Below, one piece after another: positions 34,909 to 43,052 of a stretch of DNA of 64,000 nucleotides (position 1 is its first letter; each line of letters begins with the position of its first letter). The DNA comes from Caulobacter flavus (GTDB lineage: Bacteria > Pseudomonadota > Alphaproteobacteria > Caulobacterales > Caulobacteraceae). Under the pieces are notes generated by a model. That model was not told the origin of the DNA. It saw only the letters and a list, made by a program, of their open reading frames with translations, and made no database searches. The translations under genes were made by a program, and so were the position numbers. The stretch lies in assembly GCF_003722335.1 (NCBI RefSeq), contig NZ_CP026100.1, forward strand, positions 2,268,001 through 2,332,000. Direction: 5' to 3'.

Positions 34909-35328
34909 TCAGGCGCCCTTCTTCGGAACCAGGACCACGGCCTCGCCGTCGACCACGGCCTTCTTGCCGACGACGCAGGTGGTCGACAGGGTCACGCGGC
35001 CCTTGGCCTCGTCGATGGCGGTGACGGCGACCTTGACCACCACGGTGTCGCCGATACGCACCGGCCGCTTAAAGTTGAGCAACTGCGAAAGATAGACCGC
35101 GCCCGGGCCGGGCAGGGTGGTGCCCAGCGCCGCCGAGATGTAGCCGGCCGACAGCATGCCGTGGGCGATGCGCTCGCCGAAGCTGGTCGTGGCGGCGTAG
35201 TCGGCGTCGAGATGGACCGGATTGGTGTCGCCGGTGACGTCGGCGAAGGCCTGGATGTCGGCTTCGCCCACGGCGCGGCTGAACTCGGCGGCCTGGCCGA
35301 CGCTCAAGTCCTCGAGAAAGAGACCCAT
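34909..35328 (-). CDS. MaoC family dehydratase ((R)-specific enoyl-CoA hydratase-like)
   Basis: A 139-residue hotdog-fold hydratase. The active-site signature GDTNPVHLDADYA (catalytic Asp and His) is followed by FGERIAHGMLSAGYISAALG, both typical of PhaJ/MaoC enzymes that hydrate trans-2-enoyl-CoA to (R)-3-hydroxyacyl-CoA. This can channel beta-oxidation intermediates to polyhydroxyalkanoate, but no PHA gene is in the window. It lies two bases upstream of ribF and 62 bases downstream of a HAD phosphatase on the same strand; all three may form one operon. Confidence 0.92.
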   Translation of the reverse strand: MGLFLEDLSVGQAAEFSRAVGEADIQAFADVTGDTNPVHLDADYAATTSFGERIAHGMLSAGYISAALGTTLPGPGAVYLSQLLNFKRPVRIGDTVVVKVAVTAIDEAKGRVTLSTTCVVGKKAVVDGEAVVLVPKKGA

Positions 35329-35390
35329 GCGATCCCCGATCCTGCGTTCTTATTGATCTTGAAGAGGCTTTTTAGCGGTTCGCGCCGGCT

Positions 35391-36251
35391 TCACCAGACC
35401 AGATCGGCGATGGCGTGCGCAGCGCCGACGCTTTCGGCGGCCAGCAGCTTGGCCACGCCCTCGGGGGCCAGCAGGCCGTCGGGGCCCAGGGCCTTGTCGC
35501 CGTGGATGCCCTTGGCGACGAACAGGCAGGCCAGCTTCTGGTTCTCGGCGCCCAGCACGTCGGTGATGACGCCGTCGCCGATGCACAGCACGCGCGAGCG
35601 ATCGACCGGTCCGCCCTTCAGGCGCTCGGCCTCGGCCAGGGCCAGATCGTAGATCGCGGCATAGGGCTTGCCGGCCATCACCACCTGGCCGCCGAGCTCT
35701 TCATAGAGATCGGCCAGGGCGCCGGCGCAGAAGATCAGCTTGTCGCCGCGCTGCACGACGCGGTCGGGGTTGGCGCAGATGAAGACGAGGCCGCGGTCGG
35801 CGGCCACCTGCAGCTGGCCGCGATAGTCCTCGGCGGTCTCGTTCTCGTCGTCGAACAGGCCGGTGCAGCAGATGAAGTCGGCCGCCTCGCAGCCGGCGCC
35901 TTCGAGGCCGAGGCCCGCGTACAGTGGCTCGTCGCGCTCGGGGCCGATCTTCCAGACCTTGCCCGGGGCCCGGGCGGCCAGCAGCGAGCGGGTGGCGTCG
36001 CCGCTGGTGACGAAGGCGCTCCAGGCCTCGCGCCGCACCTTCAGGCCGTCCAGCTGGGCCAGCACGTCGCTGGAAGGACGCGGCGCGTTCGAGATCAGCA
36101 CCACGGGGCCGTGATCGGCGTTGAAGCGTTCCAGCGCCTCGCAGGCCTCGGGGAAGTTGCGCACCCCGTTGTGGATGACGCCCCAGACGTCGCAGAGCAC
36201 CACGTCGTAGCGGTCGGTCAGGGCGGAAAGGCCGGCGGGAAAGTCGATCAT
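35391..36251 (-). CDS. HAD-type phosphatase (TIGR01459-like, NagD group)
   Basis: A 286-residue HAD IIA-type hydrolase. Motif I is CDVWGVIHNG (Asp nucleophile changed from DxD to DVWG as in the NagD/4-nitrophenylphosphatase group), motif II VLISNAPRP, motif III Lys in VMAGKPYAAIY, and motif IV LCIGDGVITDVLGAENQ. A C2-type cap lies between, with FICCTGLFDDENE. This class (TIGR01459) is common in alphaproteobacteria but its substrate is unknown. It is the first gene of the run HAD-maoC-ribF on the minus strand. Confidence 0.9.
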   Translation of the reverse strand: MIDFPAGLSALTDRYDVVLCDVWGVIHNGVRNFPEACEALERFNADHGPVVLISNAPRPSSDVLAQLDGLKVRREAWSAFVTSGDATRSLLAARAPGKVWKIGPERDEPLYAGLGLEGAGCEAADFICCTGLFDDENETAEDYRGQLQVAADRGLVFICANPDRVVQRGDKLIFCAGALADLYEELGGQVVMAGKPYAAIYDLALAEAERLKGGPVDRSRVLCIGDGVITDVLGAENQKLACLFVAKGIHGDKALGPDGLLAPEGVAKLLAAESVGAAHAIADLVW

Positions 36252-36452
36252 GGGCTGGGCGGGTACCGGGCATGGGCGGGAGCGTCAATGGCGTCGCGCC
36301 GCCCGTCCCGCGAGGCCGCGCGACCGTTCATATGGTGAGGCTGCCGCGATCCAGCAACGGAATTTGTCGATCTATGAATCGTCGACTTTCCGACTGCGTG
36401 CATTTGCTTGTAACGACGTTATATTCATTCATACTTCTTAGTAATTTCCAGC

Positions 36453-36467
36453 TTAACCGTACGATAA
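36453..36467 (+). promoter_or_regulatory. CtrA-box-like sequence upstream of the adhesin gene
   Basis: TTAA-CCGTACG-ATAA differs from the CtrA consensus TTAA-N7-TTAA at one base, in an A+T-rich upstream region (36340-36500) 76 bases before the start codon. The binding is not proven. Confidence 0.35.
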
Positions 36468-36543
36468 TACATACATACTACTTCATTGTGGCAGGGGGCG
36501 GCGGAAGAATTCCGAGCCTGATCGTGTAAGTGAGTTTAGTATA

Positions 36544-37713
36544 GTGCGTAACATCTCGAAGAAGTCGGTTCTGTTCTGTTCGGCCGTCGTGGTCTCGTTC
36601 TTCGCCGCTCAAGGCGCCTTTGCTCAAACCGCCGTCAGCAACGATGGCACGGCCACCGCCAACGGCGGCCTGGCCACGGCGGTCGGCAACAACGCGGACG
36701 CCAGCGGCTCCTATTCGAACGCCTTCGGTCAGAGCGCCACGGCCACCGGTTCGCATGCCCTGGCGATCGGCCACGACGCTCAGGCCAGCGGCCAGTACGC
36801 GATCCAGATCGGTTCGCACGGCACGGCCAGCGGCAATTACGCGACCGTGGTCGGCAACTCTTCGTCGGCCGTCGGCAACTACGCCACCGTGATCGGCGCC
36901 GGCGCCTCCGCCTCGGGCGTCAACAGCGTCGCCATCGGTTATGGCTCGACGGCCACCGAGAGCAATGTGGTCTCGGTCGGCTCGCCGTCCGCGACTCGCC
37001 GCATCACCAATCTCGCCGACGGCGTGAACGCCACCGACGCGGCCACGGTCGGCCAGTTGCAGTCGGTGACCTCGGGTCTGACTTCCACGGCCAACGCCTA
37101 TGCCGACACCGTCGGCGCGCAGGCCGTGGCGACCGCCAACAGCTACACCGACACTGTCGCGTCCCAGACCCTGACCACGGCCAACGCCTACGCCGACACC
37201 GTCGGCGCGCAGGCCGTGGCGACCGCCAACACCTATACCGACACCAAGTCGGCCCAGACCCTGGCCTCGGCCAACGCCCATGCCGACGCCGTCGGCGTCC
37301 AGGCCGTGACGACCGCCAACGCCTATACCGACACCCGCTCGGCCCAGACCCTGACCGCCGCCAACAGCTACACCGACACCAAGGCCTCCCAGACCCTGGC
37401 CTCGGCCAACGCCTACACCGACTGGCGCGTGGACAGCTTCACCAGCCAGTTTGACAACCGCCTGAACAACATCTCGGCGCGCCTCGACGGCGTCGGCGCG
37501 ATGAGCTCGGCGATGTCGATGATGGCGGGCAACAGCGCCGGCGCGAACGCCGGCCTGACCAACCGCCTGTCGCTGGCCGTCGGCGGCTACCGCGGCCAGG
37601 CGGCCATCGCGGCCGGCTACACCCACAGCAGCCGCGCGACCAGCTTCAACGTCGGCTTCTCGGCCACCGGCCGCGACGTGATGAGCGGCGGCAGCTTCGG
37701 CTTCGCCTGGTAA
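36544..37713 (+). CDS. YadA-type trimeric autotransporter adhesin
   Basis: Small trimeric autotransporter of 389 residues, starting with GTG. It has a signal peptide (cleavage near AFAQT) and a YadA-like head of left-handed beta-roll repeats (ATAVGNNADASG, ALAIGHDAQASG and ATVIGAGASASG). A neck/connector follows (RRITNLADGVNATDAATVGQL). The coiled-coil stalk consists of seven exact 15-residue repeats (residues 186-290; YxDT...AQxxxxANx). The C-terminal YadA anchor (about 310-389) ends SGGSFGFAW, with a terminal aromatic residue for outer-membrane insertion. Such proteins mediate attachment or autoagglutination. A terminator follows. The upstream region is A+T-rich with a CtrA-like box. Confidence 0.93.
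   Translation: MRNISKKSVLFCSAVVVSFFAAQGAFAQTAVSNDGTATANGGLATAVGNNADASGSYSNAFGQSATATGSHALAIGHDAQASGQYAIQIGSHGTASGNYATVVGNSSSAVGNYATVIGAGASASGVNSVAIGYGSTATESNVVSVGSPSATRRITNLADGVNATDAATVGQLQSVTSGLTSTANAYADTVGAQAVATANSYTDTVASQTLTTANAYADTVGAQAVATANTYTDTKSAQTLASANAHADAVGVQAVTTANAYTDTRSAQTLTAANSYTDTKASQTLASANAYTDWRVDSFTSQFDNRLNNISARLDGVGAMSSAMSMMAGNSAGANAGLTNRLSLAVGGYRGQAAIAAGYTHSSRATSFNVGFSATGRDVMSGGSFGFAW
37099..37413 (+). repeat. Seven tandem 45-bp repeats encoding the adhesin stalk
   Basis: Each unit encodes 15 residues (residues 186-290 of the adhesin). Units 1 and 3 encode the same YADTVGAQAVATAN sequence, so alternate units are nearly identical, suggesting past duplication of a 90-bp pair. 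Copy number could vary between strains by recombination or slippage. Confidence 0.88.
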
Positions 37714-37739
37714 GCGCCTAGCGATCCTGATCGCGACGA

Positions 37740-37770
37740 CGGCCCCGGAGGCGACTCCGGGGCCGTTTTT
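37740..37770 (+). terminator. Terminator of the adhesin gene
   Basis: A perfect 11-bp stem (37740-37750 with 37755-37765), GCGA loop and TTTTT tail, 27 bases after the adhesin stop and just before the converging dioxygenase gene. Confidence 0.93.
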
Positions 37771-37775
37771 CGTGG

Positions 37776-38462
37776 TCACGTCGCGTCGTGGAAGATGACG
37801 CCCAGCGTCCGCCGCGTTCCGCTTCGAACCTCGCTGACGCCGTGGCGCAGGATGCGGCGATGCACGCCGCGTGTTCCCTGCGCCGGCCGTTCGCGCACGG
37901 CGAAGATCACCCCCTCGCCCTGGGCCAAGGGCACGACCTGGGCGGCCGACTGCTGGCGGGGGCGCTGCTCGACGATCACGAACTCGCCGCCCTCGAAGTC
38001 GCGGCCCGGCTGGTCGAGCAGGAAGGCCGCCTGCAGCGGAAACACGTGCTCGCCGTAGAGGTCCTGGTGCAGGCAGTTGTAGTCGCCCGCGCCGTAGGTC
38101 AGCAGCAGCGGCGTCGGGCGCGCCTGGCCAGCCGCGCGGCAGCGCTCCAGCATGTCGTCCAGCGTCTCCGGAAAGCGGCGCGTCTCGTCCAGCCGCGCCA
38201 TCCAGTCGTTGGCGATGGCGGCCAGAGGCGGATAGAGCCCCGCCCGAAGCCGCTGCACGACCTCGGGCAGGGGATAGGCGAAGTACTTGTACTCGCCGCG
38301 CCCGAAGCCGTGGCGGGCCATGACCACCCGGCTGCGGAACGGCGTCTCCTGGGCGTAGAGATCCGCCGTCCGGGCGCAGGTCTCCGGCGTCAGCACCGGG
38401 CCGGTCAGGGCCCAGCCCCGGGCGTCGAGTTCGGCGGCGATGCGGTCCCAGTCCAGGTTCAC
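37776..38462 (-). CDS. 2-oxoglutarate/Fe(II) oxygenase coupled to the Ada-like gene
   Basis: A 228-residue oxygenase with the iron ligands HxD in CLHQDLYGEHVFPLQ and a distal histidine and arginine in RHGVSEVRSGTRRTLGVIFHDA, in the order typical of the 2OG-Fe(II) superfamily. It is not the classic AlkB sequence; the fold is closer to prolyl-4-hydroxylase-like members. It starts within the stop codon of the Ada-like gene (ATGA overlap), so it is translationally coupled. E. coli couples ada with alkB, also a 2OG-Fe(II) dioxygenase that removes alkyl lesions, which suggests but does not prove a repair function. Confidence 0.85.
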   Translation of the reverse strand: MNLDWDRIAAELDARGWALTGPVLTPETCARTADLYAQETPFRSRVVMARHGFGRGEYKYFAYPLPEVVQRLRAGLYPPLAAIANDWMARLDETRRFPETLDDMLERCRAAGQARPTPLLLTYGAGDYNCLHQDLYGEHVFPLQAAFLLDQPGRDFEGGEFVIVEQRPRQQSAAQVVPLAQGEGVIFAVRERPAQGTRGVHRRILRHGVSEVRSGTRRTLGVIFHDAT

Positions 38463-39181
38463 GCCGCCGCCTCGCGGTCGAGCAGGGCCTTCTTGCGCGC
38501 CACGCCCCAGCGATAGCCCGAGAGGCCGCCGTCCGAGCGCACCACGCGGTGGCAGGGCGTCAGCACGGCCACCGGGTTGGCGCCGCAGGCCTGGGCCACG
38601 GCCCGTACGGCCTCGGGGCGGCCGATGGCGCGCGCGACCTGGGCGTAGGAGGCGGTGGTTCCGGCGGGAATGTCGCGCAACGCCTTCCAGACGGCGCGCT
38701 GCAGATCGCTGCCGCGCTCGTCCAGGGGCAGGCTGGCGCGGCCGCCGTCATCGATCGCCGACGACAGGGCGGCCAGGGCCGGGGCGACGCTCGCGCCGTC
38801 CTCGACCAGCCGGGCGCGGGGGAAGCGGGCGGCGAGATCCTCGACCATGGCCGCCTGGTCGTCGCCGAGGATCAGCAATGCCAGGCCCGTTTCGGACGTC
38901 GCCGCCAGGGCCAGGCCCAGCGGCGTCTCGCCGAGGCCGTACCGCAGCGTCTCGATCGGCTCGTCGGGCCGGCAGCGCAGGCAGGCGCGCAGGCCCGCGG
39001 CGCGGGCCGCCTCGCGGGTGTCGTGGAAGGCGACGTTCCGGCGCAGGGGGCGGCCCGCGCAGCTGGGACGGCAATAGACGCCGGTGGTGCGCACGCCGCA
39101 GAAGAACGCGCCGTCGGCGGCGCGATCGCGACGCTCGATGGCGGCCCAGCGGTCGTCGTCGGTGGTGTAGGCAGTGGTCAT
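38459..39181 (-). CDS. Ada-like methyltransferase lacking the AraC DNA-binding domain
   Basis: A 240-residue protein. Its N-terminal ~72 residues are the Ada zinc domain that accepts methyl groups from phosphotriesters. Four cysteines are present (37, 41, 67 and 70), aligning with Cys38, 42, 69 and 72 of E. coli Ada. The O6-methylguanine methyltransferase domain follows (about 77-240) with the active site TPCHRVV (Cys210). In E. coli Ada (354 residues) about 100 residues of AraC-type helix-turn-helix lie between these; here they are absent and the two domains are joined directly. It should repair both lesion types, but cannot act as the classical Ada activator without another DNA-binding part. 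It overlaps the downstream dioxygenase gene. Confidence 0.88.
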   Translation of the reverse strand: MTTAYTTDDDRWAAIERRDRAADGAFFCGVRTTGVYCRPSCAGRPLRRNVAFHDTREAARAAGLRACLRCRPDEPIETLRYGLGETPLGLALAATSETGLALLILGDDQAAMVEDLAARFPRARLVEDGASVAPALAALSSAIDDGGRASLPLDERGSDLQRAVWKALRDIPAGTTASYAQVARAIGRPEAVRAVAQACGANPVAVLTPCHRVVRSDGGLSGYRWGVARKKALLDREAAA

Positions 39182-39316
39182 GTCGGGCTCCTTTCGGATC
39201 TGCCCACAGGATCGCGCCGTCCTTGGCCTTGGTCATTCCGATGCTTGCGGTCAAACGCAAACCGCCGCCGGAGCCGGGCCCCGGCGGCGGTCGAGATCGG
39301 AGGTGGGGCGAAGAGC

Positions 39317-40585
39317 CTACCAGTTGGCGGCGCGGCGGCGCAGCGGGGCCTGGACGAAGTCGGCCGGCGGATCGGTCTCGGCCAGCACGGCGTCGCGGAT
39401 GGCGCGGGGCTCGCCGAACAGGTGGCCCTGGCCATAGCCGATGTCGAGATCGAGGATTTCGGCGATCTGGCGCTCGCTCTCGACCTTCTCGGCGATCACC
39501 TCGACGCCGTAGCGGCGCATCAGGGCGGCGAAGTCGGCGGCGTTCAGGTCGGGCAGGGAGCTCAGCACCAGCTTGCCGTCCTGCTCTTCCAGCTGTTCGA
39601 GGATCAGCTGGGCGCCGACCTTGACGAACTTGACGTCGGCGCGCGCCAGGTCCTGGAAGTCGAGATCCAGGTCCACGACCTTGTCGAGGCTGAACTGGAA
39701 GCCCAGGCTGGCCAGGCGGGCCATGTGTCGGGCCTCGACCGGGCCGCGCTGGTTGAAGGCGGTCTGACCCAGTTCGAAGATCAGCGAGCCGGCCAGATCC
39801 TTGTTGCCCTGCAGGAACTCGAGGAACTGCGGGAAGAAGGTCTCGTCCGACAGGCTGGCCAGCGAGATGTTGCAGAAGATGCCGACCTTTCGGTCCTGCT
39901 TGGCCAGGCGGCGGACGATCTGCACGCAGCGGAACAGCAGCAGGTTGTCGACGGCCGTCATCAGGCCTTCGGGCTCGGCCACGGCCAGGTACTCGGCCGG
40001 CATCATCACGCGGCCGGTCTCGTCGCGCAGGCGCGAGAAGCTTTCGTAGAAGACGGTGCGGCGCTGCGGCAGGCTGACGACCGGCTGCAGGTAGAGGTCG
40101 ACGCGGTTCTCGGCCAGGGCGTCCTGCACGGCTTCCAGCACGGCGTTGACCGGGGCGGCGGCGCCGCGGCCGCGGGCGTCGTGGCGGGCGGCCGCGACCT
40201 GGTGGGTCAGCTGGCTTTCCAGGCGCTCGCTCATGCGCTGCATCAGGTCTTCGAGCTGGTGGACCTCGCTGGTCAGCTCGGCCGAGCGCTTCTCGGCGTC
40301 CTCGGCGACGCTTTCGACCAGGCTGGTCATGCGCGCGTCGATCTTCTCGATCTGCTCGACCAGGATGCCGTGGGCCTCGCGCACGGTCTCGATGTCCAGC
40401 TTCAGCTGGGCGTTGTCGAACATGCCGCTGACGATGCCGTGGAACGCGAAGCACAGGCCCAGCGACCCGACGAAGGCTGACAGGCCGACAGCCGGGGTCG
40501 CCCCCATGCGCCACAGCAGCAGGGAGACGATAAGAGCCAGGCAGAGATAGGCGCCGGTCAGCAGAGCCAGCTTGAGCCTTCGCAT
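39317..40585 (-). CDS. tipF: Flagellar assembly regulator TipF (EAL-domain, membrane-anchored)
   Basis: A 422-residue protein whose order of parts matches Caulobacter TipF, a c-di-GMP receptor at the new cell pole needed to place and build the flagellum. There are two N-terminal membrane helices (about 5-25 and 33-55), a long coiled coil (about 62-130), and a C-terminal EAL domain (about 145-405). The domain begins with YESFSRLRD in place of EAL, with FELGQ following. The usual DDFG-type catalytic loop is DKVV (residue 301 on), so the enzyme activity is expected to be lost while binding remains. It lies divergent from feoA, with its own promoter region. Confidence 0.88.
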   Translation of the reverse strand: MRRLKLALLTGAYLCLALIVSLLLWRMGATPAVGLSAFVGSLGLCFAFHGIVSGMFDNAQLKLDIETVREAHGILVEQIEKIDARMTSLVESVAEDAEKRSAELTSEVHQLEDLMQRMSERLESQLTHQVAAARHDARGRGAAAPVNAVLEAVQDALAENRVDLYLQPVVSLPQRRTVFYESFSRLRDETGRVMMPAEYLAVAEPEGLMTAVDNLLLFRCVQIVRRLAKQDRKVGIFCNISLASLSDETFFPQFLEFLQGNKDLAGSLIFELGQTAFNQRGPVEARHMARLASLGFQFSLDKVVDLDLDFQDLARADVKFVKVGAQLILEQLEEQDGKLVLSSLPDLNAADFAALMRRYGVEVIAEKVESERQIAEILDLDIGYGQGHLFGEPRAIRDAVLAETDPPADFVQAPLRRRAANW

Positions 40586-40746
40586 TTCGGGTCCCTACGA
40601 ATCGCTTGCAAAAATTAATGCAACCGGAGCGGCCTTGAGTCGAATAGATTAACGCGGCTGGGCCATTACGCCGCGCCATGCCTGTTAATTTTTTCCGCGA
40701 CCAGCGTTCGAAGGGGGCATCTTTCATCGACAGTGGCGGTTGGGGC

Positions 40747-40761
40747 TGATAATCGTTCGCA
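40747..40761 (+). promoter_or_regulatory. Fur-box-like element upstream of feoA
   Basis: TGATAATCGTTCGCA fits the partial palindrome TGxxAATxxTTxxCA used by alphaproteobacterial Fur. It ends 23 bases before the feoA start codon. Repression by iron-loaded Fur is inferred. Confidence 0.55.
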
Positions 40762-40784
40762 ACTTTTCGCCGCGAGGCCCAAGA

Positions 40785-41096
40785 ATGTCCGACGCCGTCC
40801 TCACCGCCGACGCCGCCCTGGTTTCCGAGGCGCCGACCCGCGCCCTGAGCTCGGCCGGGCGCGGCGAGACGGGCGTCATCGTCGCGGTGCGCGGCGACAC
40901 CGGCGCGCCCGAGGCCGTGGCCGCCGAGGAGCTGGAGCGCCGCCTGCTGGAGATGGGCTTCGTCGAGGGCGCGCGCATCGAGATCCTGCAGGAAGGCCTC
41001 TTTGGCCGTGATCCCATGGCCGTGCGGGTGGACGACACCCGCGTGGCCCTGCGCCGCCGCGAGGCGCGCGCCGTGACCGTTCAGTTCGACGGATAG
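40785..41096 (+). CDS. feoA: Ferrous iron transport protein A
   Basis: FeoA is a small SH3-fold cytoplasmic protein that assists FeoB. The 103-residue protein has the FeoA core in its last 75 residues (EELERRLLEMGFVEGARIEILQEGLFGRDPMAVRVDDTRVALRRREARAVTVQ). The first ~40 residues are an Ala-rich extension not found in standard FeoA (about 75-85 residues). The ATG at 40785 has GAGG nine bases upstream. feoB begins five bases after its stop. A Fur-like box precedes it. Confidence 0.92.
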   Translation: MSDAVLTADAALVSEAPTRALSSAGRGETGVIVAVRGDTGAPEAVAAEELERRLLEMGFVEGARIEILQEGLFGRDPMAVRVDDTRVALRRREARAVTVQFDG

Positions 41097-41101
41097 ACGC
41101 T

Positions 41102-42976
41102 TTGACCGACACCGCTATCCGGCCCGCGCGCGTCGCGCTGGTCGGCAATCCGAATTCCGGCAAGACCGCGCTGTTCAACGCCCTGACCGGGGCCCGCCAG
41201 AAGGTCGCCAACTACGCCGGCGTCACCGTCGAGCGCAAGGAAGGCCAGCTGGTCACGCCGGGCGGCCGGACGATCCGCGTCCTCGACCTGCCGGGCACCT
41301 ATTCCCTGCGCGCCCGCAGCCCCGACGAGATCGTCACCCGCGACGCGGTGCTGGGCCGCCTGTCGGGCGAGACCGCGCCCGACGTGCTGGTCTGCGTGGC
41401 CGACGCCACCAACCTGCGCCTGGTGCTGCGCCTCGTCCTGGAGCTGAAGCAGGTGGGACGGCCGTTCGTGCTGGCCCTCAACATGTTCGACATCGCCCAG
41501 CGCCAGGGCCTGCGCATCGATCTCGAGCAGCTGTCGCGCGAGATCGGCGCGCCGATCGTCACGACGGTGGCGACCCGCAAGCGGGGCCTGGACGAGCTGC
41601 TGACCCAGGTCAACACCCTGACGCTGACCCACTCCAACGCCGCTGACAACACCTGGCGCGAGCCGAGCGCGGGCGAGATCCGCGCCGCCCATGCCCAGGC
41701 CCAGCGCATCTATCGCGACTGCGTGCGCCCGCCCGAGCGTCCCGACACCGTCACCGCCAGAATCGACGCGGTGCTGCTGCATCCGGTCGCCGGCCTGCTG
41801 ATTCTGACGGCGCTGATGTTCACCGTGTTCCAGTCGGTGTTCACCTGGGCCACCGTGCCGGCCGACGCCATCGACGCCGGCTTCGCGGCGCTGGCGGGCC
41901 TGGTGTCCGAGCACCTGCCCGAGGGCCTGCTGGCCAGCTTCATCGCCGACGGCCTGATCGCGGGCGTGGGCAGCGTGCTGGTGTTCCTGCCGCAGATCCT
42001 GGTGCTGTTCTTCTTCATCCTGATCCTTGAAGACAGCGGCTACATGACCCGCGCGGCCTTCCTGCTGGACAAGCTTATGGGCGTGGCGGGCCTGCACGGA
42101 CGGGCGTTCATCCCGCTGCTGTCGAGCCACGCCTGCGCCATCCCCGGGATCATGTCGACGCGGGTGATCGACAACAAGCGCGACCGCCTGACCACGATCC
42201 TGATCGCGCCGCTGATGACCTGCTCGGCGCGGGTGCCGGTCTACACGCTGATCATCGGCGCCTTCATCCCCCACACCAAGGTCTGGGGCGTGCTGTCGCT
42301 GCAGGGGCTGGTGATGTTCGGGCTGTACGCCTCGGGGATCATCTTCGGCCTGCTGGTGTCGTTCGTCATCCGCCGCATCTTCTGGCGCGGCGCGGCCGAG
42401 CCGCTGATGATGGAGCTGCCGACCTACCGCTGGCCCGAGCCGCGCAACGTGCTGCTGAACCTCCTGACCCGCGCCCGGATCTTCATGAGCCGCGCGGGCC
42501 GCATCATCCTGCCGCTGATGGTGCTGGTGTGGGTGCTGTCGACCTTCCCCTATCCGCCGGAAGGCGCGACGGGCCCGGCCATCGACTACAGCATCGCCGG
42601 CCGCCTGGGTAAGTTCATCGCGCCGGTGATGGAGCCGATCGGCTTCAACTGGCAGATGACCGTGGCCCTGATCCCGGGCATGGCCGCCCGCGAAGTGGCC
42701 GTGGCCGTGCTGGGCACCGTCTACGCCGTCGGCGGCGACGCCGACTCGCACGACGCGCTGAGCAGCCTGCTGTCGCAGCAGTGGTCGCTGGCCACCGCCC
42801 TGGCGTTCCTGGCCTGGTACGTCTTCGCGCCGCAGTGCATGCCCACCCTGGGCGTGGTCAAGCGCGAGACCAACAGCTGGATCTGGCCGACGGTGATGTT
42901 CGTCTACATGGTCGGCTTGGCCTATCTGGCGGCCTTCGTCGTCTACCACACGGCCGTGGCGCTCGGCGCGGGGTGA
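41102..42976 (+). CDS. feoB: Ferrous iron transporter FeoB
   Basis: FeoB imports Fe(II) across the inner membrane and carries an N-terminal GTPase domain. The 624-residue protein shows the G1 loop GNPNSGKTALFN, the G3 motif DLPGTYS, the G4-type NMFDIAQ (diverged NxxD), and then the membrane part with the Gate and FeoB-C segments (LLSSHACAIPGIMSTRVIDNKRDRL, FAPQCMPTLGVVKRE). The start is a TTG at 41102 directly after feoA without a clear ribosome-binding site, so translation is probably coupled to feoA. No feoC is seen. Shorter than E. coli FeoB (773), as in many alphaproteobacteria. Confidence 0.96.
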   Translation: MTDTAIRPARVALVGNPNSGKTALFNALTGARQKVANYAGVTVERKEGQLVTPGGRTIRVLDLPGTYSLRARSPDEIVTRDAVLGRLSGETAPDVLVCVADATNLRLVLRLVLELKQVGRPFVLALNMFDIAQRQGLRIDLEQLSREIGAPIVTTVATRKRGLDELLTQVNTLTLTHSNAADNTWREPSAGEIRAAHAQAQRIYRDCVRPPERPDTVTARIDAVLLHPVAGLLILTALMFTVFQSVFTWATVPADAIDAGFAALAGLVSEHLPEGLLASFIADGLIAGVGSVLVFLPQILVLFFFILILEDSGYMTRAAFLLDKLMGVAGLHGRAFIPLLSSHACAIPGIMSTRVIDNKRDRLTTILIAPLMTCSARVPVYTLIIGAFIPHTKVWGVLSLQGLVMFGLYASGIIFGLLVSFVIRRIFWRGAAEPLMMELPTYRWPEPRNVLLNLLTRARIFMSRAGRIILPLMVLVWVLSTFPYPPEGATGPAIDYSIAGRLGKFIAPVMEPIGFNWQMTVALIPGMAAREVAVAVLGTVYAVGGDADSHDALSSLLSQQWSLATALAFLAWYVFAPQCMPTLGVVKRETNSWIWPTVMFVYMVGLAYLAAFVVYHTAVALGAG

Positions 42977-43001
42977 CCCTCCCGTTCATGGTCACGAAAA
43001 A

Positions 43002-43032
43002 AAGCCCGCCGCGAGATGCTCGCGGCGGGCTT
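43002..43032. terminator. Bidirectional terminator between feoB and hbdA
   Basis: A perfect 14-bp stem (43002-43015 with 43019-43032) with an ATG loop. It is followed by CTTGTTT on the plus strand and by a run of seven T on the minus strand, so it serves both converging genes. Confidence 0.92.
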
Positions 43033-43052
43033 CTTGTTTCAGCGGGGACGCT

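Noticed and set aside
40586..40784. CtrA or flagellar promoter for tipF
   Set aside because: TTAA-type half-sites and a GAGTC site are present, but none has the required spacing, so no site was listed.
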